A stretch of 64,000 bases of DNA from Variovorax sp. Sphag1AA (lineage in GTDB: Bacteria; Pseudomonadota; Gammaproteobacteria; Burkholderiales; Burkholderiaceae_C). Below the pieces are notes generated by a model. The model was not told the DNA's origin. It ran no database searches and worked only from the letters and a program-made list of their open reading frames with translations. Shown here piece after piece: positions 1 through 7,494 of the stretch (the first letter of the stretch is position 1; each line of letters starts with the position of its first letter). Made by a program: the position numbers and the translations under genes. The stretch lies in the NCBI RefSeq assembly GCF_014192575.1, contig NZ_JACHYC010000005.1, positions 186,001 through 250,000 of the forward strand, in the 5' to 3' direction.

Positions 1-181
1 GCAGGTTCCACATCATCGCGAAGATGAAGTAGCAGGCGATCTCGACGAACTCGCGCATCCAGCTCGATTCGCCCCAGAACGGCAGGCTTGCGGCAAGCAA
101 CGCGAGCACGAGCCCACCCACGCCCGCCACACGGCTCATCGGCGTGGCGCGCTCGACTGCGAACGGAAGCGACGGCGTCAT
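1..181 (-). CDS. livM: Branched-chain amino acid-type ABC transporter permease (LivM), N-terminal fragment
   Basis: The reverse strand reads ATG at 181 and stays open for 60 codons to the left edge, so the gene is cut there. The peptide starts MTPSLPFAVERATP, has a hydrophobic helix (AGVGGLVLALLAASLPFW) and then EFVEIACYFIFAMMWNL. That is the usual start of LivM permeases, which pair with LivH to form the membrane channel of Liv-type importers. The start lies 7 bases after the stop of the upstream solute-binding protein gene, so it is the next gene of the same operon. LivH, LivF, LivG and LivK lie further upstream in the operon, separated from this gene by two inserted genes. Identification rests on about 60 residues only. 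Confidence 0.8.
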   Translation of the reverse strand, partial: MTPSLPFAVERATPMSRVAGVGGLVLALLAASLPFWGESSWMREFVEIACYFIFAMMWNL

Positions 182-188
182 GGCGTGC

Positions 189-1160
189 TCAATCCAGTTG
201 CAGGTTGATGCGCTCGGCCACCTTGCCCCAGCGATCGCTCTCGGCGCGCAGGCGTTGCGACGCTTCCTTCGACGTATTCGCGAGCGGGTCGAGATCGAGG
301 ATGGCAAGGCGCTCGCGCACCTCGGGCGCCGCCATCGCCTTGGCCACTTCGGCCTGCAGTCGATCGATCACCGCTGGCGGCGTCGAGCGCGGCATCGCCA
401 TCATTTCAGCGAAGGTCGCTTCGTAACCCTTGGCGCCGGCCTCGGCGGCCGTGGGCACCGACGGCTGGCTCGCGAGTCGCTTCGAGCCCGACACGACGAT
501 CGGCACCAGCTTGCCGTCCTTGATCAACGGGCCCACCACAGGCGATGCGAGGAAGCCGCAAGGCACCGAACCGCCGAGCACATCCTGCATCGCCGGGCCA
601 GGACCGCGGTAGGCCACGTGCTGCATGTTCGCGCCGGTGGTCGAAAGCAGCATCTCCATCGCCATGTGGCCCGGCACGCCCGGGCCGCCCGAGGCATAGC
701 TCATCGGTGCCTTCTTCGCGACCGCGAGCAGCTCCGGCAAGGTCTTCACGCCGACGGAGGGATGGCACACCAGTTCCTGACTGAAGCTCGCAAGCTGCGT
801 CACCGGCACGAAGTCCTCCATCGGCTTGAACGCCAGCTTCTTGTAGAGGTAGGGGTTGATCGTGAACATCGTGTCCGGGCCCACGAGCACAGTATGCGAA
901 TCGTTGGTCCGCAGCACTTCCTGCATGCCGATGTTGCCGCCCGCACCGGGCTTGTTGTCGACCACCACCGGCTGGCCGAGCGCCTTCTGCAGGCTCGGCT
1001 GGATGAGGCGCGAAATGATGTCACCCGGCGCGCCGGCCGGAAAGGCGACCACGAGGCGCACCGGCTTGGTCGGCCATGCGCCATCGGCGGCCGCGGCGCC
1101 GAGCGGCAGCATCGCGGCACCGGCGAGCGCGGCGGTCAGGGTTCTGGCAATGAATCGCAT
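189..1160 (-). CDS. Tripartite tricarboxylate transporter-type (Bug/TctC family) periplasmic solute-binding protein
   Basis: 323 residues, normal for the Bug family. An N-terminal signal peptide (MRFIARTLTAALAGAAMLPLGAAAADG) is followed by WPTKPVRLVVAFPAGAPGD, the typical first strand and ligand-binding loop, then NKPGAGGNIG, the second hallmark loop. The family binds small carboxylates or aromatic acids in the periplasm and normally delivers them to TctA/TctB membrane subunits. No TctA or TctB gene is present here. The gene sits between the sulfatase-like gene and livM in one operon. GGAGA precedes the ATG. It may serve as an orphan receptor or feed a membrane pair encoded elsewhere. Ligand unknown. 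Confidence 0.9.
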   Translation of the reverse strand: MRFIARTLTAALAGAAMLPLGAAAADGAWPTKPVRLVVAFPAGAPGDIISRLIQPSLQKALGQPVVVDNKPGAGGNIGMQEVLRTNDSHTVLVGPDTMFTINPYLYKKLAFKPMEDFVPVTQLASFSQELVCHPSVGVKTLPELLAVAKKAPMSYASGGPGVPGHMAMEMLLSTTGANMQHVAYRGPGPAMQDVLGGSVPCGFLASPVVGPLIKDGKLVPIVVSGSKRLASQPSVPTAAEAGAKGYEATFAEMMAMPRSTPPAVIDRLQAEVAKAMAAPEVRERLAILDLDPLANTSKEASQRLRAESDRWGKVAERINLQLD

Positions 1161-1193
1161 GAAGTCTCCGTTGTGTCTGTCTTTTGGCAGCGC

Positions 1194-2798
1194 TCACCAG
1201 GCGCCGATGAGAATGCCGGCGTCTCGCTCGCGCCTGTTCCAGGCCGCGATCGCGGCCGGCGCGATGGTGGGAAAGCGGTGGCGCGCCCGCAGCCAGGCAA
1301 AGAGCCGCGCGAGCATCTGTTCACGCACCGCCGCATGCGCGGGGTCGCGTCCGAGATCGACCAGTTCCTGCGGATCGTTCTCGAGGTCGAAGAGCATCGG
1401 CGGCAAATCTTCGAAGTGCACGAACTTCCAGCGCCTGTCGCGCAGCATCGTCATGTGGCAGCGCTCCACGGGCTGCCCGATCGGTAGACGCACCGTATCG
1501 CGGAAGGCGTAGCTGTTCTCGCAGACGACGAACTCCTTGCCGGATGCCCCCTCGTGCGCGTGGACCAGAGGCAGCAGCGAGGCTCCTTCGAGCCACTGCG
1601 AAGGGCGCTCGATGCCCAGCGATTCGAGCACCGTCGGCACGATGTCGATGCACTCCACCAGCGCATCGCTGGCGGTGCCGCGTGTAGCGTCGGCCTCCAC
1701 GCGCGGATCAGAAACGATCAACGGCACGCGCACGATCGGCTCGTGGAACAGCTCCTTCTCGCCGAGCCAGTGATCGCCCAGATAGTCACCGTGATCGCTC
1801 GTGAAGATCACCAGCGTCTCCCGATCGATGCCCTGCTCGTGCATGAACGCGAACAGGCGTCCGAGCTGGTCGTCGACCTGCTTCACGAGCCCCATGTAGG
1901 TCGGGATCACGGTGCGGCGCACTTCGTCGCGGCTGAAACTCTCGCTCGCTGTGTCGCGACGGAAACCTTCGAGCACCGGATGCGCGCCCTCGCGCTCTGC
2001 ATCGCTGCGAACTGCCGGCTGCACATCGTCGGGCCCGAACATGTCGTGATACGGCGCGGGAACGACATAGGGCCAGTGCGGCTTGATGTACGACAGGTGC
2101 AGCACCCACGGCGTGTCGCCCGCTTCCCTCATGAAGTCGATCGCGCGGTCCGTGGTGTAAGGCGTTTCGCTGTGCGGCTCCTCGATCGCGGCGGGCTTGT
2201 CGGCCCAGCGCATCTGCCAGCCGCTCAGGATCTCGCCGTTGGGCCCGCGGCCCGAATTCGCGAAGTCGTGCCATGGGTTGTCGGACACATAGCCGCGCTC
2301 GCGCAGCCAGTCGCAGTAGGCATTGCCGCTGACCTTGAAGCCCGGCGGCCAGATGCCGTCGTCGCGTGCGTAAGGCTCGAAGCCGCCTTCCATTGCGAGG
2401 AGGCCTTCACCCTGCGTCACGTCGATGCCGAGCCGCTTCGCGCCTTCGACATCGGCTTCCACGTGCGTCTTGCCGACCAGCGCACAACGCACGCCGTGCG
2501 GCCGAAGATGTTCGCCGAGCGTCTTCTGCCCGACCGACAGGGGCACGAAGTTCCACATCGCGCCATGGGTGCTGACGTAGCGGCCGGTGTAGGTCGACAT
2601 GCGCGATGCGCCGCACACAGAGCCTTGCACGTAAGCGCGGTCGAAGCGCACGCCACGTGCTGCCAATGCATCGATATTCGGCGTGTGCAAGCGCGGATGG
2701 CCGTAGCACGACAGATAGTCCGCACGCAGCTGGTCGCACATGATGAACAGCACGTTGCGAAGCGCGCGTGGGGCTTTGGAAGAAGTCACGTCTTTCAT
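1194..2798 (-). CDS. Sulfatase / phosphonate monoester hydrolase-like enzyme (alkaline phosphatase superfamily), cytoplasmic
   Basis: 534 residues of the type I sulfatase fold. Seen in the sequence: the first metal site NVLFIMCDQLRADY (about residues 15-28), the formylglycine motif C-G-A-S-R within GSVCGASRMS (about residues 60-69), the second metal site FTSDHGDYLGDH (about 337-348) and the C-terminal KFVHFEDLPPMLFDL segment that resembles phosphonate monoester hydrolases. The cysteine would need conversion to formylglycine. There is no signal peptide, so it should act in the cytoplasm on an imported sulfate or phosphonate monoester. It starts 7 bases after the livH stop. In the context of the hydroquinone genes, an aryl ester is a reasonable guess, but the substrate is not shown by sequence. 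Confidence 0.88.
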   Translation of the reverse strand: MKDVTSSKAPRALRNVLFIMCDQLRADYLSCYGHPRLHTPNIDALAARGVRFDRAYVQGSVCGASRMSTYTGRYVSTHGAMWNFVPLSVGQKTLGEHLRPHGVRCALVGKTHVEADVEGAKRLGIDVTQGEGLLAMEGGFEPYARDDGIWPPGFKVSGNAYCDWLRERGYVSDNPWHDFANSGRGPNGEILSGWQMRWADKPAAIEEPHSETPYTTDRAIDFMREAGDTPWVLHLSYIKPHWPYVVPAPYHDMFGPDDVQPAVRSDAEREGAHPVLEGFRRDTASESFSRDEVRRTVIPTYMGLVKQVDDQLGRLFAFMHEQGIDRETLVIFTSDHGDYLGDHWLGEKELFHEPIVRVPLIVSDPRVEADATRGTASDALVECIDIVPTVLESLGIERPSQWLEGASLLPLVHAHEGASGKEFVVCENSYAFRDTVRLPIGQPVERCHMTMLRDRRWKFVHFEDLPPMLFDLENDPQELVDLGRDPAHAAVREQMLARLFAWLRARHRFPTIAPAAIAAWNRRERDAGILIGAW

Positions 2799-2805
2799 GG
2801 ATGGC

Positions 2806-3663
2806 TCAGCGCGTTTTCGGGAACAGCCCCTGCGGTCTCAAGACCAGGATCAGCAGGAACACGAGATGCCCGACCCAGATGCCCCAACCCGGGTCGAGAC
2901 GAAAGCCGATCTGCTGCGTGATGCCGAGGATCATTGCGCCGGCCAGCGTGCCCCAGAAGGAGCCCATGCCGCCGATGATCACGGCCTCGAACGCGAAGAG
3001 CAGCAGCAGCGGCCCGTCGGAAGGCGACACCGTCGTTCGCATGCCTTGCAGCGCACCGGCGATGGCGATCAGCACGAAGGCGATGGCAGTGGCCAGCGCA
3101 TAGACCTTCTTCGCATTGAGGCCCATCAACTCCGCGATCTCGCGGTCGTCCGACACGGCGCGGAACGAACGCCCGAGCGATGTATTCGCGAACAGCCACT
3201 GAAGTCCTCCTGTTGCCACGAGGGCGATCGCGAGGACGATCAGCGGCAGCACACCCACCGACAGCGACTCGCCCAGATGCAGCCCCTGCGTGTTGAGGCC
3301 ACCCGTTTCGATCGAACGAGGATCGGCGGAGAACAGCTCCAGCAGCAGGTTCTGAATGACGATCGACAACCCGAAGGTCACGACCAGCGAAGGCAGCGGA
3401 TCCTTGCCCAGCGTTCCGTTGAGCACATAGCGCTGCAGCACATAGCCGAAGCCGAAGGCAACTGGCAATACCGCGAGCGAGATCAGCAGTGGCGCATCGC
3501 CGAACAGCGACGTGCCCGCGATCACCGCGAACGCGCCGAGGATGATGAAGTCGCCCTGCGCGGTGTTGGTGAGGCGCATGACGCCGAACATCAGCGACTG
3601 CCCGAGCGCGAACAGCGTGTAGAGGCCGCCGAGCAGCACGCCCTGGACGATGGTTTCAAGCAC
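2806..3663 (-). CDS. livH: Branched-chain amino acid-type ABC transporter permease (LivH)
   Basis: 285 residues, all hydrophobic helices with short loops. The N-terminus MLETIVQGVLLGGLYTLFALG and the following SLMFGVMRLTNTAQGDFIILGA are the standard LivH opening (GxxxG-rich first helices and the N-x-A-x-G-D/E-F motif). A later EAVIIGGMGSFWGTLAGA segment is the usual coupling region that contacts the ATPase. It forms the channel with LivM. It lies 15 bases after livF and 7 bases before the sulfatase-like gene. Substrate range of Liv-type systems in Burkholderiales is wide and includes aromatic compounds and amides. Confidence 0.93.
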   Translation of the reverse strand: MLETIVQGVLLGGLYTLFALGQSLMFGVMRLTNTAQGDFIILGAFAVIAGTSLFGDAPLLISLAVLPVAFGFGYVLQRYVLNGTLGKDPLPSLVVTFGLSIVIQNLLLELFSADPRSIETGGLNTQGLHLGESLSVGVLPLIVLAIALVATGGLQWLFANTSLGRSFRAVSDDREIAELMGLNAKKVYALATAIAFVLIAIAGALQGMRTTVSPSDGPLLLLFAFEAVIIGGMGSFWGTLAGAMILGITQQIGFRLDPGWGIWVGHLVFLLILVLRPQGLFPKTR

Positions 3664-3678
3664 TGGATGTCTCCCCGC

Positions 3679-4380
3679 TCAGAGGCCGAAATAGGCCTGC
3701 GAAATCTGCTCACGCGTGAGCGCATCGGAACGCCCTTGCAGCGACACGCGGCCTTCCTGCAGGCAATAGATGCGCTTTGACACACGCTGCGCCATCGTCA
3801 CGTCCTGCTCGACGATCACCACCGTCATGCCTTCGCGCACCAGCGTCGGCATCGCCGCATAGATCTCGTGGATCACGATGGGCGCGAGGCCCAGCGAGAG
3901 TTCGTCGCACAACAACACATCGGGGTTGCTCATCAGCGCGCGGCCCAGCGCGACCATCTGCTGCTGCCCACCCGAAAGCGCGGTGCCCGGATTGCTTCGC
4001 TTCTCGGCAAGAATCGGGAACAGCTCGTAGACGCGCTTCAGGTTCCAGGGCCCCTTGCGTGCGCTGAGTCCGCCGATCTGCAGGTTCTCCTCGACGCTCA
4101 GGCTCGGAAAGAGGCGCCGGCCTTCCGGCACCATCGCGAGGCCCCGGCGCACGATCTCACCCGGCGGCAGACTTCCGATCGCCTCACCCTTGAACTGAAT
4201 CGCATCACGCGGTGCGCGCACCAGTCCCGTGAGGCACTTGAGCAAGGTCGACTTGCCCGCGCCGTTCGCGCCGATGATCGCGACCACCTCGCCCTGCGAG
4301 AGCGAGAAGTCGACGCCGAACAGCGCCTGCGCGTCGCCGTAGAACGCCTTCAGCCCTTGCGTGGAAAGCAATGCCGTCAT
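3679..4380 (-). CDS. livF: ABC transporter ATP-binding protein LivF
   Basis: 233 residues, the usual LivF length. Walker A is GANGAGKSTLLK (about residues 37-48), the signature motif LSGGQQQMVALGRAL, and Walker B VLLCDELSLGLAP, followed by the switch histidine region VVIVEQDV. The start overlaps the livG stop by four bases (ATGA), so the two ATPases are translationally coupled. Together they drive the LivH/LivM channel from the cytoplasm. Confidence 0.95.
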   Translation of the reverse strand: MTALLSTQGLKAFYGDAQALFGVDFSLSQGEVVAIIGANGAGKSTLLKCLTGLVRAPRDAIQFKGEAIGSLPPGEIVRRGLAMVPEGRRLFPSLSVEENLQIGGLSARKGPWNLKRVYELFPILAEKRSNPGTALSGGQQQMVALGRALMSNPDVLLCDELSLGLAPIVIHEIYAAMPTLVREGMTVVIVEQDVTMAQRVSKRIYCLQEGRVSLQGRSDALTREQISQAYFGL

Positions 4381-5096
4381 GCCTCCACCCCCATGTAGAC
4401 GCGCCGCACTTCAGGGTCGTTCATCACCGCGTGCGGCTCGCCTTCCGCGAGCTTCTGGCCAAAGTTGATGACGAAGAGCCGGTCGGCCAGCGAGAGCAAC
4501 GCGTGCACCACATGCTCGATCCAGATCATGGTCACGCCGCGCGCCTTGATCTGCTTGAGTTCCTCGACGAGTTGCTTTGCCTCAGGCTCTGTGAGGCCGC
4601 CCGCGATCTCGTCGAGCAACAACAGCTTGGGCCGCGTCGCGAGTGCACGCGCGAGTTCGAGCCGCTTGCGATCGAGCAGCGTGAGCCCGCCCGCAGGCTT
4701 GTTGGCATGCGCCATCAACCCGGTCTGCACGAGCACTTCATGCGCGGTCTGCCATGCCTCCTGCTCACCCTCCTGCGCGCCGAAGCACGCAGCCGTCACG
4801 AGGTTCTCGAACACGCTCATGTTGCCGAAGGGCTGCGGCACCTGGTAGCTGCGGCCGATGCCGGCGTGGCAACGCTGGTGCGGCTTGAGCGCGGTGACAT
4901 CGACGCCGTCGTACTCGACGTGACCCGCATCCACGCGCGCGTCGCCCGAGATCAGGTTGAACAGTGTGGTCTTGCCCGCGCCGTTCGGCCCGAGGATGCC
5001 CAGCGTCTCGCCCTCGCTCACCGCAAGCGTGATGTCGTCAGTGACCTTGAGCGCGCCGTACGACTTGCTGACGGCATGAAGTGCGAGAAGGGGCAT
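4377..5096 (-). CDS. livG: ABC transporter ATP-binding protein LivG
   Basis: 239 residues. Walker A GPNGAGKTTLFN (about residues 36-47) and Walker B LLLLDEIAGGLTEPE are intact. The signature segment reads AGGLTLLDRKRLELARAL: the usual L-S-x-G-Q at this site is replaced by L-T-L-L-D. This variant is seen in a LivG subgroup and does not by itself imply loss of activity. Starts 10 bases after the livK stop and overlaps livF by four bases. Forms the ATPase pair with LivF. Confidence 0.93.
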   Translation of the reverse strand: MPLLALHAVSKSYGALKVTDDITLAVSEGETLGILGPNGAGKTTLFNLISGDARVDAGHVEYDGVDVTALKPHQRCHAGIGRSYQVPQPFGNMSVFENLVTAACFGAQEGEQEAWQTAHEVLVQTGLMAHANKPAGGLTLLDRKRLELARALATRPKLLLLDEIAGGLTEPEAKQLVEELKQIKARGVTMIWIEHVVHALLSLADRLFVINFGQKLAEGEPHAVMNDPEVRRVYMGVEA

Positions 5097-5106
5097 CGCT
5101 CGGCTC

Positions 5107-6366
5107 TCAAGCAGGCATTGGACGGAGCGTGCCGCCGGTCGGAATGTTCGGCGCAGCCTCGTTGCTCACGATGGTCAGCTCGTACTTGAACTTCTTGCCC
5201 TTGCCCCACTGCCCGAGCACCAGCGGCGTCTTGCTGACGTTCTTGAACGGGCCCTGCCCGCCCCACTTCACCGGCCCGACAACGGTGTCGAGCGAGGTCG
5301 CAGCCACGGCGTCGCGTACATCCGCGGCCTTCGTCGACTTGGCGCGCGAGAGCGAACTGGCCGCCACTTCGAACAACGCATGCGCGAAGCCGATCGGTTG
5401 CGTCCACTGCTTCTTGGTACCGGCCTCGTAGGCTTCGGAAAGCGACTTCGCGGTCTGCTTCGTCAGGCTCGAAGTGAACGGATGCGACGGACTCCACCAG
5501 ACTTCGGTCGAAAGCCCATCGCCCAGGTCGCCCAACGCTTCGATCGCGCCCGGGAAGAGCAGCGCCTTGCCGAGCGTGATGATCTTCGGCCGGAAGCCCT
5601 GCTGCCTGGCTTGCGTGAGGAAGGTCTTCGCATCGGGCGGAATCACCACGCCAGTAACTATCTCCACGCCGCCGCTCTTGAAGGCTGCGATCTGCGCGCT
5701 GAAGTCCTGCGTGCCGTTCTGGAAGCGGCCCGGGTCGATGAGCGTGAAGCCCATTTGCGAGAGCGGCTTCGGGAAGCCCAGCTCCTTGTCGCCCCAGGCA
5801 TTGCCGTCGCCATCGTTCGGGAACAGGCCGCCGACCTTCTTGTTGGTCGGCACCGTCTTCCAGCCGTTGGTGAAATTCATGATGACGTCCTCCAGCCCCC
5901 AGAAGAGGTGGTACGTCCAGTTGAAGCCTTTCGCCGGATCGCCCTTGCGGCCGAAGAACCACGGCTGCCACGGCACCACGCTGGAGATGCACGGCAGCTC
6001 GTTCAGCTCGCAGGCGTCACTCACCGGATTGGCCGTCTCGGGCGTGCCTGCCGTGAGCACCAGCGCGACCTTGTCCTTGAGGATCAGGTCGTTCGCCACC
6101 TCGCCCGCGCGGTTCGGATTCGACTGGCTGTCCTTGAGCACGATCTGCACGGCGTACTTCTTGCCGCCGATCGGGATGCCGTCCTTGAACGCGGCCTTCA
6201 TTTGGTCGATGACCCACTTGTCGGCCTCGCCGAAGGGCGCGAGCGGCCCGGTCTGCGGCGACACGTAGCCGATCTTGATCGTGTCCGCCGCGAACGCGTG
6301 CGGCACGGCACTGGTGGCGGCCAGCGCGGCGGCGGCCTGGGTGAACTGTCTGCGATTCAATGTCAT
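5107..6366 (-). CDS. livK: Liv-type ABC transporter substrate-binding protein
   Basis: 419 residues, periplasmic binding protein type I fold. The N-terminus MTLNRRQFTQAAAALAATSA carries a twin-arginine-like motif (N-R-R-Q-F-T) with a hydrophobic stretch ending AHAFAA-type cleavage (PHAFAADT). The mature part starts IKIGYVSPQTGPLAPFGEADKW, the family hallmark, and has LKDSQSNPNRAGEVANDLI typical of the ligand cleft. AAGGAGA sits just upstream of the ATG. It is the first transport gene after hapF, which suggests that the importer supplies substrate for the ring-cleavage genes. An aromatic or amide-like ligand is inferred only from context. Confidence 0.92.
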   Translation of the reverse strand: MTLNRRQFTQAAAALAATSAVPHAFAADTIKIGYVSPQTGPLAPFGEADKWVIDQMKAAFKDGIPIGGKKYAVQIVLKDSQSNPNRAGEVANDLILKDKVALVLTAGTPETANPVSDACELNELPCISSVVPWQPWFFGRKGDPAKGFNWTYHLFWGLEDVIMNFTNGWKTVPTNKKVGGLFPNDGDGNAWGDKELGFPKPLSQMGFTLIDPGRFQNGTQDFSAQIAAFKSGGVEIVTGVVIPPDAKTFLTQARQQGFRPKIITLGKALLFPGAIEALGDLGDGLSTEVWWSPSHPFTSSLTKQTAKSLSEAYEAGTKKQWTQPIGFAHALFEVAASSLSRAKSTKAADVRDAVAATSLDTVVGPVKWGGQGPFKNVSKTPLVLGQWGKGKKFKYELTIVSNEAAPNIPTGGTLRPMPA

Positions 6367-6417
6367 GGTCGTCTCCTTTTCTGTTCTTTCTCTTCCTGCA
6401 CAAAAAATCGCGGGGAT

Positions 6418-7485
6418 TCAGCGCGGCGGATCGCCGTCGAAGGCGCGCTGCAGCAGCGCACGGATCGCATCGCGCTCGGCGGCTCCGAAGGGCCGCGGGT
6501 TCCAGTAGGGGTTGCTCACGGCAATGTCGGCGGCACGGTCGAGGTCTTCGGCCTTCATGCCGATGTCCTTGAGCGCCACGGGTGCGCCGTTGTCGCGTGC
6601 CAGTGCCTGCAGGCCGGCGGGTGCGGATGCCGCGCCGAGCGCCTTGGCGATGCGGTCCATCGCGCGCGGAGCCGCTTCGGCGTTGAAGGCGATCGCATGC
6701 GGCAGCACCACGGTATGCACTTCGGCATGCGGCAGGTTGAAGCTGCCGCCGAGCGTGTGGCAGAGCTTGTGATGCAGCGCCATGCCCACGCTGCCGAGCA
6801 CCGTGCCGCAAAGCCAGGCGCCGTAGAGCGCATCGGCGCGCGCCTCGATGTCGTCGGGCTGCTTCCGGATCGCTGGCAGAGCGCGTGCAATCGCAGAGAT
6901 GCCTTCCTGTGCCATCAAGTCCATCACCGGGTTGCTGTCCTGCGCGTAGAGCCCTTCGGCCGAGTGCGCGATCGCGTTGATGCCGCTGGTCACGCTCAGG
7001 CCCACCGGCAGGCTGCGCGAGAGTTCGGGGTCGTAGATCACGGTGCGCGGCAGCACGCGCGGGTCCTTGCCGGTTTTCTTGAGGCCGGCTTCGGTGAGGC
7101 CGTAGATCGGCGTCATCTCACTGCCTGCATAGGTGGTCGGGATCGCGAGGATCGGCAGGCCCGAATCGAGTGCGATCGCCTTGCCAAGGCCGGTGGTCGA
7201 GCCACCGCCTATGGCCACTGCGCAATCCGCTCCGAGCTTTCTCGCGACCTCGCGTGCTTCACGCGCCGTCTCGATCGGCACATGCATCACCGCGCGATCG
7301 AAAACACCTGCGGCATGCGCGCCCAGCATGTCGGCCACGCGCTCGGCCTGCCCCCGCTGCTCGGGCGTCGAAAGCACGAGCGCGCGCTTCGCGCCCAGTG
7401 CATCGATTTCCCGGGAGAGATGGCGCAGCGAGCCCGCGCCGAAGACGACGCGTTGCGGATGGCTGGTGTAGACGAAGTCGCGCAT
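6418..7485 (-). CDS. hapF: Maleylacetate reductase (iron-type alcohol dehydrogenase family)
   Basis: 355 residues, the length of maleylacetate reductases. It opens with FVYTSHPQRVVFGAGSL, has the nucleotide-binding AIGGGSTTGLGKAIA, then IPTTYAGSEMTPIYGLTE, the maleylacetate reductase signature. The family's metal/active-site region reads MALHHKLCHTLGGSFNLPHAEVH. It reduces maleylacetate to 3-oxoadipate with NAD(P)H. It lies 9 bases after hapE and is preceded by GAAGGAAA, so it completes the lower hydroquinone pathway. Assignment as hapF/pnpF type comes from both sequence and context. Confidence 0.92.
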   Translation of the reverse strand: MRDFVYTSHPQRVVFGAGSLRHLSREIDALGAKRALVLSTPEQRGQAERVADMLGAHAAGVFDRAVMHVPIETAREAREVARKLGADCAVAIGGGSTTGLGKAIALDSGLPILAIPTTYAGSEMTPIYGLTEAGLKKTGKDPRVLPRTVIYDPELSRSLPVGLSVTSGINAIAHSAEGLYAQDSNPVMDLMAQEGISAIARALPAIRKQPDDIEARADALYGAWLCGTVLGSVGMALHHKLCHTLGGSFNLPHAEVHTVVLPHAIAFNAEAAPRAMDRIAKALGAASAPAGLQALARDNGAPVALKDIGMKAEDLDRAADIAVSNPYWNPRPFGAAERDAIRALLQRAFDGDPPR

Positions 7486-7494
7486 GGGTTTCCT

